DNA of 64,000 bases from JAFAZI01 sp035501255 (GTDB taxonomy: Bacteria > Actinomycetota > Actinomycetes > JAFAQI01): positions 24,440-88,439 of the forward strand of contig DATJWM010000039.1 in the NCBI GenBank assembly GCA_035501255.1. Reading direction: 5' to 3'. The notes under the pieces were generated by a model. It was not told where the DNA came from. It did no database searches and worked only from the letters and a program-made list of their open reading frames with translations. The position numbers and the translations under genes are program-made. Within the stretch, counting starts at the first letter, position 1; each line of letters begins with the position of its first letter. This document shows, piece after piece, positions 17,541 to 26,374 of this stretch.

Positions 17541-19799
17541 ATGAACCTTCGCCGGACCGTCCGCGGACCCATCTTGTGGGTGATCGTGGCCATTCTGGTC
17601 GTATTGGCGTTGCTCGAGGTCGCAAACACCGGCACCAGTTACAAGTCGGTGCCACTGCCGACGATTCAGCAGGCGATCACCAACGGCGAGGTCCAGTCAG
17701 CGGTGATCAAGGATCAGTCGCAGGTGATCGAGGTCACCCTCAAAGACGGCAAACAGATCGACGGCTCGAACAAGCTCGAGTCCGCCTACACCGTCCACTA
17801 CGACGTCGACCTGGTCAATCAGGTCACCAACGCCGGGGTCACCGACCTCACGATCGATCGCGAGCACACGAACCCGTTCGTGTCGCTCATCGTTCAGTTG
17901 CTGCCGTTCGTGCTCATCGTCGTGCTGATGCTGTTCATCCTGAACCAGATGCAAGGCGGCGGCGGGCGGGTCATGCAGTTCGGCAAGGCCAAGGCCAAGC
18001 TGGTCAGCAAGGACACCCCGAAGACCACCTTCGCCGATGTGGCCGGCGCGGACGAGGCGATCGAGGAGCTCCAGGAGATCAAGGAGTTCCTCGAGAACCC
18101 GGCGAAGTTCCAGGCGATCGGCGCCAAGATTCCCAAGGGCGTGCTGCTCTACGGCCCGCCCGGCACCGGAAAGACCCTGCTCGCACGCGCGGTTGCGGGC
18201 GAGGCCGGCGTGCCGTTCTACTCGATCTCCGGGTCGGACTTCGTCGAGATGTTCGTCGGCGTGGGTGCGAGCCGGGTGCGCGACCTGTTCGAGCAGGCGA
18301 AGACGAACGCGCCGGCGATCATCTTCGTTGACGAGATCGACGCGGTCGGCCGGCACCGGGGCGCCGGTCTGGGTGGCGGGCACGACGAGCGCGAGCAGAC
18401 TCTCAACCAGATGCTGGTCGAGATGGACGGATTCGACGTCAACCGTGGCGTGATCCTGATCGCGGCGACGAACCGGCCCGACATCCTCGACCCCGCGCTG
18501 CTTCGGCCCGGCCGTTTCGACCGGCAGATCGTGGTCGACCGGCCGGACCTTGAGGGCCGCCGCGCGATCCTGGCGGTCCATTCCAAGGGCAAGCCGTTTT
18601 CCCCCGACGTCGATCTCGACGTCGTCGCCCGGCGTACGCCGGGTTTCACCGGCGCGGATCTCGCGAACGTCATCAACGAGGCGGCCCTGCTGACCGCGCG
18701 CAGCAGTGGCAAGATGATCACCAACGACACCCTCGAGGAGTCGATCGATCGGGTCATGGCCGGTCCGATGCGCAAGACCCGGGTGATGAGCGACAAGGAA
18801 AAGAAGGTCACCGCTTACCACGAGGGTGGCCACGCCCTCGTCGCCTGGGCGCTGCCGAACACCGCGCCGGTCCACAAGATCAGCATCATCGCGCGCGGCC
18901 GGTCGCTCGGTCACACCCTCGTCCTGCCCGAAGAGGACAAGTACAACCAGACCCGCTCCGAGATGATGGACATGCTCGCCTACGCCCTCGGTGGGCGCGC
19001 GGCTGAGGAGCTCGTCTTCCACGAGCCCACTACCGGCGCTTCCAACGACATCGAGAAGGCGACCGCGACCGCCCGGGCGATGGTCATGACCTACGGCATG
19101 AGCGAGAAGCTCGGCCCGCTGAAGTTCGGGAGGGGCGAGGGCGATGTCTTCCTCGGTCGCGATCTCGGCCACGAGCGCGACTTCTCCGAGGAGGTCGCCT
19201 CCCAGATCGACGACGAAGTCCGGGGTTTGATCGAGCGCGCCCATGATGAGGCGTGGGAGATCCTCGTCGAGTACCGCGACGTGCTCGATGACATGGTGCT
19301 TGCGCTGCTCGACAAGGAGACGTTGAGCAAGGCGGACCTCACCGAGATCTTTGCCAAGGTCGACAAGCGGCCCTACCGCAGCATCGCCCCCGCACGCGAG
19401 ATCCCCAACGATCGCCCTCCGGTGATGACTCCGGCGGAGCTCGCCGCTCTCGACCCGGCCGAGCTCGCGAAGCTGACGGCTGCCAACGACCACCGCAACG
19501 GCGTCAAGGCCAACGGCGCCCGCACCAACGGGACCCGGGCGAACGGCACGAAGGCGAACGGCACGAAGGCGAACGGCACCCGGGCGAACGGCACGAAAGC
19601 GAACGGCACCCGGGCGAGCGGCTCTCGGTCGAACGGTTCCCGGTCCACCGGCGCAAAGTCCAACGGAACCCGCAGCTCCGCGGCGAACGGAGCTTCGGCT
19701 CGCACCCGAGCCGATCGGGAGGCCAAGCCGCCCGCGCAGCCTCGCACGCGGACCAAGCGGACCGACGGCGGTCGCCAGGCGCCCGGGACGACGGGCTGA
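17541..19799 (+). CDS. ftsH: ATP-dependent zinc metalloprotease FtsH
   Basis: Membrane AAA+ protease degrading misfolded and regulatory proteins. Two membrane helices (about residues 9-27 and 114-135) flank an extracytoplasmic domain. Walker A is GPPGTGKT (205-212), Walker B is IIFVDEIDA, and the zinc motif HEGGH is at 427-431. The tail beyond residue ~650 is low complexity, rich in Asn-Gly-Thr followed by Arg, Ala or Lys, and encoded by 15-bp repeats. The ATG is preceded by CAGGAG. At 752 residues it is longer than E. coli FtsH because of this tail. Confidence 0.97.
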   Translation: MNLRRTVRGPILWVIVAILVVLALLEVANTGTSYKSVPLPTIQQAITNGEVQSAVIKDQSQVIEVTLKDGKQIDGSNKLESAYTVHYDVDLVNQVTNAGVTDLTIDREHTNPFVSLIVQLLPFVLIVVLMLFILNQMQGGGGRVMQFGKAKAKLVSKDTPKTTFADVAGADEAIEELQEIKEFLENPAKFQAIGAKIPKGVLLYGPPGTGKTLLARAVAGEAGVPFYSISGSDFVEMFVGVGASRVRDLFEQAKTNAPAIIFVDEIDAVGRHRGAGLGGGHDEREQTLNQMLVEMDGFDVNRGVILIAATNRPDILDPALLRPGRFDRQIVVDRPDLEGRRAILAVHSKGKPFSPDVDLDVVARRTPGFTGADLANVINEAALLTARSSGKMITNDTLEESIDRVMAGPMRKTRVMSDKEKKVTAYHEGGHALVAWALPNTAPVHKISIIARGRSLGHTLVLPEEDKYNQTRSEMMDMLAYALGGRAAEELVFHEPTTGASNDIEKATATARAMVMTYGMSEKLGPLKFGRGEGDVFLGRDLGHERDFSEEVASQIDDEVRGLIERAHDEAWEILVEYRDVLDDMVLALLDKETLSKADLTEIFAKVDKRPYRSIAPAREIPNDRPPVMTPAELAALDPAELAKLTAANDHRNGVKANGARTNGTRANGTKANGTKANGTRANGTKANGTRASGSRSNGSRSTGAKSNGTRSSAANGASARTRADREAKPPAQPRTRTKRTDGGRQAPGTTG
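19497..19621 (+). repeat. 15-bp coding repeats in the ftsH tail
   Basis: About eight near-repeats of AACGGCACSMRGGCG encode NGTKA/NGTRA pentapeptides in the FtsH C terminus. Length variation between strains is likely. Confidence 0.75.
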
Positions 19800-19846
19800 C
19801 CGCAGACCGCTGCGTCCGCGGGCTTGCGGACCTCGGCCGATGCCGA

Positions 19847-20653
19847 GTGATCGGCGTCGTCAACGTCACACCGGACTCCTTCAGCGACGGCGGTCGCCAC
19901 CTCGACCCGGGGGCCGCCGTTGCGCACGGGATCGCCCTGCACGCGGCCGGAGCTGATCTCGTCGACGTCGGCGGTGAGTCCACCCGTCCAGGGGCGACCA
20001 GGGTGGACGCGACCGAGGAGATCCGCAGGGTGCTGCCGGTGGTGCGCGACCTCGTGGCGGCCGGAGTCACGGTGAGCATCGACACGATGCGGCGAGAGAC
20101 CGCGACGGCCGCGCTCGTGGCGGGCGCCTCGATCGTCAACGACGTATCCGGCGGGCTGGCCGATCCCGATCTCCCGCGGTTGGTTGCCGACCACGGGGTT
20201 CCCTATGTCCTGATGCATTGGCGCGGGCACAGCGACGAGATGTACAAGCACGCTCAGTACGCCGACGTCGTCGGGGAGGTAGGTGCGGAGCTGACTCGCC
20301 GGGTGGAGGCGGTCGTCGCCGCCGGGGTCGAACTCGACCAGATCGTGCTCGATCCGGGCATCGGCTTTGCCAAAACCGCCGAGCACAACTGGACGCTGGT
20401 CGCCAACCTTGACCGCCTCGCCTACCTCGGGCGCCCACTGCTCGTCGGGGCCAGCCGCAAGTCGTTCCTGGGGGAGTTGCTCGCGGTCGACGACCTCCCC
20501 CGACCCCCGGAGGAGCGCGACGATGCGACGGTGGCGACCACGGTGCTGGCCGCTCTTGCCGGTGCGTGGGCCGTGCGGGTGCACTCCGTGCCGGCCAACG
20601 TGGATGCGGTCAAGGTAGCGGCGAGGGTGCTCGCCGCTCGCGATCGACCGTGA
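19847..20653 (+). CDS. folP: Dihydropteroate synthase
   Basis: Condenses 4-aminobenzoate with 6-hydroxymethyl-7,8-dihydropterin pyrophosphate in folate synthesis; the sulfonamide target. Both signatures are present: VVNVTPDSFSDGG and VDVGGESTRPGA. GTG 19847 is used here, but the reading frame is open upstream and encodes GLADLGRCRVIG, which resembles the usual N terminus. The only possible start that far up is CTG at 19796, overlapping the ftsH stop. No folE lies between ftsH and folP. The stop overlaps the next start (GTGA). Confidence 0.94.
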   Translation: MIGVVNVTPDSFSDGGRHLDPGAAVAHGIALHAAGADLVDVGGESTRPGATRVDATEEIRRVLPVVRDLVAAGVTVSIDTMRRETATAALVAGASIVNDVSGGLADPDLPRLVADHGVPYVLMHWRGHSDEMYKHAQYADVVGEVGAELTRRVEAVVAAGVELDQIVLDPGIGFAKTAEHNWTLVANLDRLAYLGRPLLVGASRKSFLGELLAVDDLPRPPEERDDATVATTVLAALAGAWAVRVHSVPANVDAVKVAARVLAARDRP

Positions 20654-21072
20654 CCGACGATGAGGCGGTGAGCGCCGCGAACACCGAGTTCTACGCCGCG
20701 ATCGAAGCAGGCGACGTGGCGCGCATCGCCGCTGTGTGGGACGACGCGGACGACATCTCCTGCGTGCACCCCGGGTGGCCGGCGGTGCGTGGGCGGTCGC
20801 GGGTGCTGCGGTCGTGGGCGGTGATCATGGCCAACACCGCCTACATTCAGTTCTTCGTCACCGACGCCCGCGCGACGGTGGAAGGCGACGTCGGAATCGT
20901 CACCTGCGAGCACAGCCTGCTCGCTCGCACGACCGATGAGGAGACCGGGCTCGGCGAGACCGCGCGTGTCGTCGCGACCAACGTGTTCCGGCAACGAGAC
21001 GATGGCTGGCGGCTGTGGGCTCATCACGCCTCGCCTGTGGCGACGGCGGCGGAGGACGGGGAGCAAGCGTGA
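20650..21072 (+). CDS. NTF2-like (SnoaL/DUF4440-type) protein
   Basis: A 140-residue protein with the cone-like NTF2 fold pattern: an N-terminal helix NTEFYAAIEAGDVARI, then CVHPGWP, then strands ending in WRLWAHHAS. Similar proteins lie between folP and folB in other actinomycetes. No catalytic function is established. It overlaps folP by four bases and folB by four bases, so it is an integral member of the folate operon. Confidence 0.82.
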   Translation: MTDDEAVSAANTEFYAAIEAGDVARIAAVWDDADDISCVHPGWPAVRGRSRVLRSWAVIMANTAYIQFFVTDARATVEGDVGIVTCEHSLLARTTDEETGLGETARVVATNVFRQRDDGWRLWAHHASPVATAAEDGEQA

Positions 21073-21431
21073 GCGACACAATTGCGGTGCGGGGCCTTCG
21101 AGTCCGGGGCTTTCACGGCGTTCTCGCCGAGGAACGCGCCGTTGGCCAGCTCTTCGTCGTCGACGTGGAGCTGACCGTCGACACGCGTCCGGCGGCCGCG
21201 GAGGACGACTTGGCGCTGACGGTCGACTACTCCTCGCTCGCTCATTTGCTGGCCGAAGTGATCGGGGGTGAGCCGGTCGCGCTGATCGAGACATTGGCGC
21301 AGCGGCTGGCCGACGTCTGTCTCGCCGATCCGATGGTGGCTGCGGTCGATGTGACCGTCCACAAGCCCGACGCGCCGGTCGGGTTGCCGGTCAGTGACAT
21401 CGTCGTCGCCATCCACCGTGAGCGCGCGTAG
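21069..21431 (+). CDS. folB: Dihydroneopterin aldolase
   Basis: Converts 7,8-dihydroneopterin to 6-hydroxymethyl-7,8-dihydropterin and glycolaldehyde. Family marks are LRVRGFHGVLAEER and the C-terminal VTVHKPDAPV motif. At 120 residues it has normal length. The GTG start overlaps the previous stop. It is followed within a few bases by folK. Confidence 0.95.
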   Translation: MSDTIAVRGLRVRGFHGVLAEERAVGQLFVVDVELTVDTRPAAAEDDLALTVDYSSLAHLLAEVIGGEPVALIETLAQRLADVCLADPMVAAVDVTVHKPDAPVGLPVSDIVVAIHRERA

Positions 21432-21438
21432 GTCGGCC

Positions 21439-21924
21439 ATGACCGCAGTGGTCTCACTCGGCGGGAATCTCGGCGATCGCGCGGCGTACCTTCGGCGCGC
21501 GATCGAGGTCATCGCGATGCAGGTGCCGGTGCGTGCCGTCTCCTCGCTCTATGAGTCCGCGCCGATCGGAGTGACGGATTCCCCGGCGTACCTGAATGCG
21601 GTCGTCGTGGTCGATTCTGGCGATGCCGAACGGGTATTCCAGGCGGCCGGGGCGGCCGAGCGGAGTCAGGGTCGACTGCGGTCCCGGCGCTGGGGGCCGC
21701 GCACACTCGACGCAGACGTCATCGCGGTCGACCAGCAGGTGTCCGCCAGTCCACGGCTCACGCTCCCGCATCCGCGTGCCCACGAGCGAGCGTTCGTCCT
21801 GATGCCGTGGCTCGAGGTGGACGCCACCGCGTCGATCACCGGCTACGGGCCGGTCCGACGGTTGCTGGAGGAATTGCCCGATCAGCACGTCGTGCGGGTT
21901 GCCCCGGCGCCCCCGCTGCCGTGA
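21439..21924 (+). CDS. folK: HPPK: 6-hydroxymethyl-7,8-dihydropterin pyrophosphokinase
   Basis: Transfers pyrophosphate from ATP to the pterin, providing the FolP substrate. SLGGNLGDR at the N terminus and the signature RRWGPRTLDADVIAVD with following LPHPRAHERAFVL are diagnostic. ATG 21439 is chosen; an in-frame GTG at 21418 overlapping folB is an alternative. The stop overlaps the start of the DUF3180 gene. Confidence 0.95.
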   Translation: MTAVVSLGGNLGDRAAYLRRAIEVIAMQVPVRAVSSLYESAPIGVTDSPAYLNAVVVVDSGDAERVFQAAGAAERSQGRLRSRRWGPRTLDADVIAVDQQVSASPRLTLPHPRAHERAFVLMPWLEVDATASITGYGPVRRLLEELPDQHVVRVAPAPPLP

Positions 21925-22409
21925 CGCGCCCGACCCGGTACACCGTGCTGGTCGCGGTCGCGATCGTTGCCGGTGGATCGATGTATGCCCTGACCCGGTT
22001 CGCCTACGATTCCATGCCCGGCCCCACCCTGCTTCAGCTGCTGTCGATCGCCATCCTGGCGATTGCGGAGTTCTACGTCGCGCTCCTGACCCGCGCTCGG
22101 CTCGCGGGACGCCACGGCACCCGTCCTGTCGATCCGTTGGCGGTCACCCGATTCGTCGCGCTCGCGAAGGCGTCTGCGATCGTCGGCGCGCTTGCCGCCG
22201 GTGGGTACGCCGGCTTCCTCACCTGGGTCGCGAGGTTGGACTCGCCAAGTGCCTCCGACGACTCCCGGCTGGCCGCGTTCGGGGTGGGGTTCGGGTTGCT
22301 GCTGACCGCGGCCGCGCTGTTCTTGGAGCACGTGTGTCGGGTGCCCCCGAGGGATGACGACGACCCGCCTCCGCCGGCCGACGACGTCTGGGACCATCAC
22401 GAGCATTGA
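21921..22409 (+). CDS. DUF3180 membrane protein
   Basis: A 162-residue integral membrane protein with about four hydrophobic segments and an acidic, proline-rich end (DDDDPPPPADD). This family follows folK in most actinomycetes. Its function is unknown; the constant position hints at a folate or envelope role, without direct support. Confidence 0.82.
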   Translation: MTRPTRYTVLVAVAIVAGGSMYALTRFAYDSMPGPTLLQLLSIAILAIAEFYVALLTRARLAGRHGTRPVDPLAVTRFVALAKASAIVGALAAGGYAGFLTWVARLDSPSASDDSRLAAFGVGFGLLLTAAALFLEHVCRVPPRDDDDPPPPADDVWDHHEH

Positions 22410-22420
22410 CCTCACGCCGG

Positions 22421-22426
22421 TAGGCT
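22421..22426 (+). promoter_or_regulatory. -10 box TAGGCT, leaderless promoter
   Basis: TAGGCT lies 8 bases before the ATG at 22435. Confidence 0.45.
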
Positions 22427-22434
22427 GCGCTGCC

Positions 22435-22740
22435 ATGACGACCGACGAGCCTTCCGCCGCGCCGACGTTTGCTGAGCTCGATGCGCTGTCCGACCGCGAC
22501 CTACGCGAGCGGGCGTTCGCCGTTGCGGAGCACCATCACGACCTGGGGTTCTTCTGGGATCTCGTGAAGCACCTGCGCGGCGCCGAGGACTTCGGATCCG
22601 ACGACGGATCGGCCGGCGGTCTGGGGGAGTCGCTCACCGGTGCGGCCGAGGTCGTTGCCGGGCTGCTCGGACGAGGAGAGGACACGCTCGACCCGATGGT
22701 CCGGGCGCGGTTCATCTCCTACCTTCAGGAGCACGGCTGA
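22435..22740 (+). CDS. Small acidic hypothetical protein
   Basis: A 101-residue soluble acidic protein, largely helical (RDLRERAFAVAEHHHDLGFF near the N terminus). It follows the folate operon, as in related genomes, but has its own apparent promoter. I recognise no domain. Confidence 0.68.
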   Translation: MTTDEPSAAPTFAELDALSDRDLRERAFAVAEHHHDLGFFWDLVKHLRGAEDFGSDDGSAGGLGESLTGAAEVVAGLLGRGEDTLDPMVRARFISYLQEHG

Positions 22741-22783
22741 GCCGAAAGGCGCCGACCGTCGACCGGTGCGCGACCTGGCTCAG
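22737..22783. terminator. Possible bidirectional terminator between convergent genes
   Basis: CTGAGCC (22737-22743) and GGCTCAG (22777-22783) contain the two facing stop codons and enclose a GC-rich region with additional self-complementarity. Confidence 0.35.
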
Positions 22784-24369
22784 GCCAGCGGGGTCGCGGT
22801 GACCACTCGGGACGGTGATCCCAGCTTGGTCTTGTTCTTCGCCGCGACCCGGACGTGGTAGCGCGTGTCGGGTGTGAGCCCCCGGATCCGAACGAAGTCG
22901 CGGTGTGCGCCCACTGGCCGGGTTTTGAACGAGCAGCCCTTCGCGGCGAACGAGCAGGTCGTGTATTCGATGCGATAGCCGGTGATCCGCTGGCCCCCGT
23001 CCTTGGCCGGTTCCGTCCAGTGGACCGAGATCGAGTGCCGACCCGAACTCGCCGACACATGGCGCGGCGCACTCGGTGGGGCAACGAGCGTGGCGGAGAT
23101 TCCCTTCGCGGCGCCTCCGAAGGCGTTGACCGCGGCGACGAGGAACCGGTAGGTGTGGCCCGGCTTCAGCTTCTTGGTGTCGAAGCTCGTCTTGGTCGTC
23201 TCGCCGAACCCGCTGAAGTCGATCCCTTCAAGGATGCCGCCGTCGAAGGACTCACGGGAGACGGCTCCGTAGATCACCTCGTAGGCGATGACACCGCCGC
23301 CGGTCTGGGCGGGCGGATCCCAGGTGAGGTGCGCGACGTCCTTGTGCACGATCACCGCGAGGTTCGTCGGCGCACTCGGGGCCGCCCCGAAGATCGCGGC
23401 GGCGTTGGGCGCGCCGCTTGCGCTTCCCACTCCGGTGACCGTCCGAACCGGAGCGGCGTCGGCCTTGGCGTCCGCGGCGAACACCTGGATGCTCTGATTG
23501 CCCGCGTTGGTGACGACCGGCTCGCCGAGCGCGTCGATCGCGATGCCGCTCGGCGCGTTCAGTCCGGTATCCGCACCCATGATCGTGTGACCCGGGAGCA
23601 ATCCACCGCCGAGGCCGGGGAGAGCGAACTCGTCGGAGATGCTGTTGGTGGCGCCGTCGGTCACCCAGAAGCCGCCTTCCCCGTCCATGTGCAAGGCGGT
23701 GGGCGCGGTGATCGGGTGCTTGGACGTCCCGGTCGCGTCGACGTCGGCCGCGACGTTGCCGAACTTGCCCCGCATGTAGGCGGTGATCGTGGCCGAGCCG
23801 CTGGACGGGGTGTTCGCGACGACAATCTCGCCGAGGTCGAGATCCACTGCCAGCGCGACCGGGTGGTCGAGGTCGGTCTTGCTCCCGCTGATCGTGAGGG
23901 CCGGGAGCACGTTGCCATCCGAGCCGAGGTTGAACGCCTCCACCAGGTTGGCGGGAGGATCGACCACCCAGACGTACCCGCCCGAAATCGTGATCCCCTG
24001 AGGCTCGTCCATCGAGGTCGAGCTTCCGCTGATCGTCGCGGCCGGGGCCGCGTCACCGTCGGCATCGGCGGCGTACTTGGTGATCGAGTCGTTCCCCGCG
24101 TTCGATACGTATACCGTCCCGCTGCTCCCCAACGCGACCCCCGTCGGATCGTCGAGCCCGGTGTCCGGCCCCGAGATCGTGGCGATCGGGGTCGCTGTCC
24201 CGGATGCGCCGGGCGCGTATTCCGACAGCGCGTTCGCCGCCGAGTCAACGGTCCAGATCACGCCGTAGTCCGGGGATGACGCCGCAGCCGCCGAGTCGGC
24301 GACGACCGTCAGCGGGGCGACGACGAGCGCAGCCGAGGCAAGGAGCGGGATGAGGATCGACGATCGCAT
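22780..24369 (-). CDS. Secreted beta-propeller/fibronectin type III protein
   Basis: Exported 529-residue protein. The N terminus has a signal peptide (SILIPLLASAALVVAPLTVV). About six NHL/propeller-like repeats of roughly 50 residues follow, with recurring ATISG, DDPTGVA and VYVSNAGN elements. Two fibronectin type III domains form the C-terminal part (PSAPTNLAVI and PSAPRHVSASS starts). This architecture suits binding or scaffolding at the cell surface; no enzyme motif is seen. The ATG at 24369 is the only start that opens a signal peptide. Confidence 0.82.
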   Translation of the reverse strand: MRSSILIPLLASAALVVAPLTVVADSAAAASSPDYGVIWTVDSAANALSEYAPGASGTATPIATISGPDTGLDDPTGVALGSSGTVYVSNAGNDSITKYAADADGDAAPAATISGSSTSMDEPQGITISGGYVWVVDPPANLVEAFNLGSDGNVLPALTISGSKTDLDHPVALAVDLDLGEIVVANTPSSGSATITAYMRGKFGNVAADVDATGTSKHPITAPTALHMDGEGGFWVTDGATNSISDEFALPGLGGGLLPGHTIMGADTGLNAPSGIAIDALGEPVVTNAGNQSIQVFAADAKADAAPVRTVTGVGSASGAPNAAAIFGAAPSAPTNLAVIVHKDVAHLTWDPPAQTGGGVIAYEVIYGAVSRESFDGGILEGIDFSGFGETTKTSFDTKKLKPGHTYRFLVAAVNAFGGAAKGISATLVAPPSAPRHVSASSGRHSISVHWTEPAKDGGQRITGYRIEYTTCSFAAKGCSFKTRPVGAHRDFVRIRGLTPDTRYHVRVAAKNKTKLGSPSRVVTATPLA

Positions 24370-24443
24370 GCGCGGACGGTAGCGGATCTTCACCCCATTG
24401 TGTGGGCGAAACCGCCATTGCTGGTGGGCGACCGTGACGGCGG

Positions 24444-25574
24444 CTACTTGTCGATGTCGCCCACAACAAAAAACAACGTCGTGAGGATCGGTACGAGATC
24501 GCCGACCGACGCACCGGTGAGCAGGTGCGGGAGCACCTGAACGTTGGCGAACGACGCGGTTCGAACCTTCAGCCGCCACGGTGTCTTCTGCCCGCGGGAC
24601 ACGAGGTAGTACCCGTTGATCCCGAGCGGGTTCTCGGTCCAGGCGTAGGTCTCGCCCTCCGGCGCCTTGACCACCTTCGGCAGCCGGACGTTGATCGGCC
24701 CCGACGTGGTGGTGGCGAGCGTCTCCCGGCAGTACTCGGCGATGTCCAGCGAGACTTCGACCTGGTCGACAAGACACTCCAGCCGAGCCACGCAGTCACC
24801 GGCAACGCGGGTCACGACCCGCAGTACGCCGGCCGGGAGCAGGTCGTAGGCCAGGGTGGGGTCGTCGCGACGCAGGTCCATGTCGATCCCGCTGGCTCGC
24901 GCAATCGGCCCGGATACCCCATATCCGTCGCAGATCGTCCGGTCGAGTGATCCGATGCCCCGGTAGGGCTCCGAGGATTCGAGCAGGCGGAGGAATGCAG
25001 GCACGGTCAGCCTACGGATCCGGTCGATGGTGAGCGCCGCGCGATCGAGCCAGCCCGTGGGCAGGTCCTGCTTGAGGCCGCCGACCTGGTTGAACATGAA
25101 GTGCATCCGACCCCCGGAAACCTCTTCCATGAGCGCCTGGATCATCTCGCGGGCACCGAACACGGTCGCTGTCGTGTCGCGGTCTGCCCCCGGGGCGGAG
25201 GCGAGAAACAACAGGTGGCTGAGCACCCGGTTGAGCTCAGCAAGCATCGTGCGGGCCCACACCGCCCGGACGGGGACGTCGATGCCCAACATTCGCTCGA
25301 CCGCGATCGCCACCCCGAGCTCGTTGCTGAATGCCGCCAGCCAGTCGTGCCGATTGGCAAGGACCAGGATCTGGCGGTAGTCGCGCGCTTCGAACAGCTT
25401 CTCCGCGCCGCGATGCATGTAGCCGACGATCGGGACGGCGTGGACGATCTGCTCGCCTTCGAGGGTGAGTGCGAGCCGAAGCGCGCCGTGTGCGGCGGGA
25501 TGTTGCGGCGCGATCTGGAGGATCACGTCGGGCTGTCCGACATCCGCGGTCGAGACGGTCAGCTCTCGCGCCAC
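24444..25574 (-). CDS. NuoD-like (complex I 49-kDa subunit family) orphan protein
   Basis: A 376-residue paralogue of NADH-quinone oxidoreductase subunit D, without other complex I genes nearby. The loop PQHPAAHGALRLAL and GYMHRGAEKLFE match NuoD. The position usually reading TDRLDY, whose Tyr contacts quinone in real complex I, reads NRHDWL here, so quinone binding is doubtful. Streptomyces also has isolated NuoD2 proteins (recalled). The GTG start is 26 bases after the ABC permease stop, suggesting cotranscription. Its function is unknown. Confidence 0.8.
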   Translation of the reverse strand: MARELTVSTADVGQPDVILQIAPQHPAAHGALRLALTLEGEQIVHAVPIVGYMHRGAEKLFEARDYRQILVLANRHDWLAAFSNELGVAIAVERMLGIDVPVRAVWARTMLAELNRVLSHLLFLASAPGADRDTTATVFGAREMIQALMEEVSGGRMHFMFNQVGGLKQDLPTGWLDRAALTIDRIRRLTVPAFLRLLESSEPYRGIGSLDRTICDGYGVSGPIARASGIDMDLRRDDPTLAYDLLPAGVLRVVTRVAGDCVARLECLVDQVEVSLDIAEYCRETLATTTSGPINVRLPKVVKAPEGETYAWTENPLGINGYYLVSRGQKTPWRLKVRTASFANVQVLPHLLTGASVGDLVPILTTLFFVVGDIDK

Positions 25575-25600
25575 GCGGGCGATCCTCCCAGAACCAGGGT

Positions 25601-26374
25601 CTACCCGCGTCTGGGCATCCAACGGAAGTAGCGGACCGCGATGACGATCGAAACGACCCCCCAGATCAGCAAGGCGCCCAGCTGACGCCATGCCCAGCCG
25701 CTCGATCCGAACTGCAGCGGGTCGAACACCTTGTACAGCGCTTCGATGAAGGGTCGTAACGGCAGGTACTTCGAGATGGTCAGCATCGTCCCGCTGATGG
25801 GGAAGTAGGTGCCGGAGATGAACACCATGACGAAAAACGGCAGGTTCAGGATCGCCGGCGCCGAGTCGACGTTGGGGATGAACGACGACACGGCAATTCC
25901 GAGCGCACAGAAAACCAGCGATGCCAGCGCGATGGTTACCACCATCGGCAGGATGTGCGCGGCCGGCAGGTGAACCCCGTAGACAACGATCGCGAACACG
26001 ACGCAGACGATCGACAGCAGCGAGGACACGATCACGGCGCTGCCGATCGAGCCGCCGATCAGCGCCCAGGACGGCAGCGGCGTCCCCCGCATCCGCTTGA
26101 GCACGCCGTCCTCGCGTTGCCGCACCAGTTTGAGCGCGATGCTCATGAAGCAGGCGCTCATGACGCCGTACGCGAGGATGCTGGGCGTGTAGTACTGCTT
26201 GAGCAACACTCCCGCGCCCAGTGTCTTGTCGTGACCGCTCCCCGCAGCGCCGACGAGGATGATGAACAACACGATCGGGAACAGGAAGGTGAAGCTGGCG
26301 GCCAGCGGGTTGCGCCAGTAGCTCTTCTGCTCGTACCCGACCTGAGTCCGGACCAGGGCGAGGTCGGCGCTCAT
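25601..26374 (-). CDS. ABC-2 type transporter permease
   Basis: A 257-residue membrane protein with six hydrophobic segments and the ABC-2 features GYEQKSYWRNP at the N terminus and GTYFPISGTML before the last helices. It pairs with the ATPase upstream; the ATPase stop overlaps the ATG here by four bases. The substrate cannot be deduced; drugs, lipids or glycans are all possible. Confidence 0.9.
   Translation of the reverse strand: MSADLALVRTQVGYEQKSYWRNPLAASFTFLFPIVLFIILVGAAGSGHDKTLGAGVLLKQYYTPSILAYGVMSACFMSIALKLVRQREDGVLKRMRGTPLPSWALIGGSIGSAVIVSSLLSIVCVVFAIVVYGVHLPAAHILPMVVTIALASLVFCALGIAVSSFIPNVDSAPAILNLPFFVMVFISGTYFPISGTMLTISKYLPLRPFIEALYKVFDPLQFGSSGWAWRQLGALLIWGVVSIVIAVRYFRWMPRRG

Noticed and set aside
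17697..19493. 598-codon minus-strand frame opposite ftsH
   Set aside because: Shadow frame. The plus strand encodes an unmistakable FtsH with all catalytic motifs.
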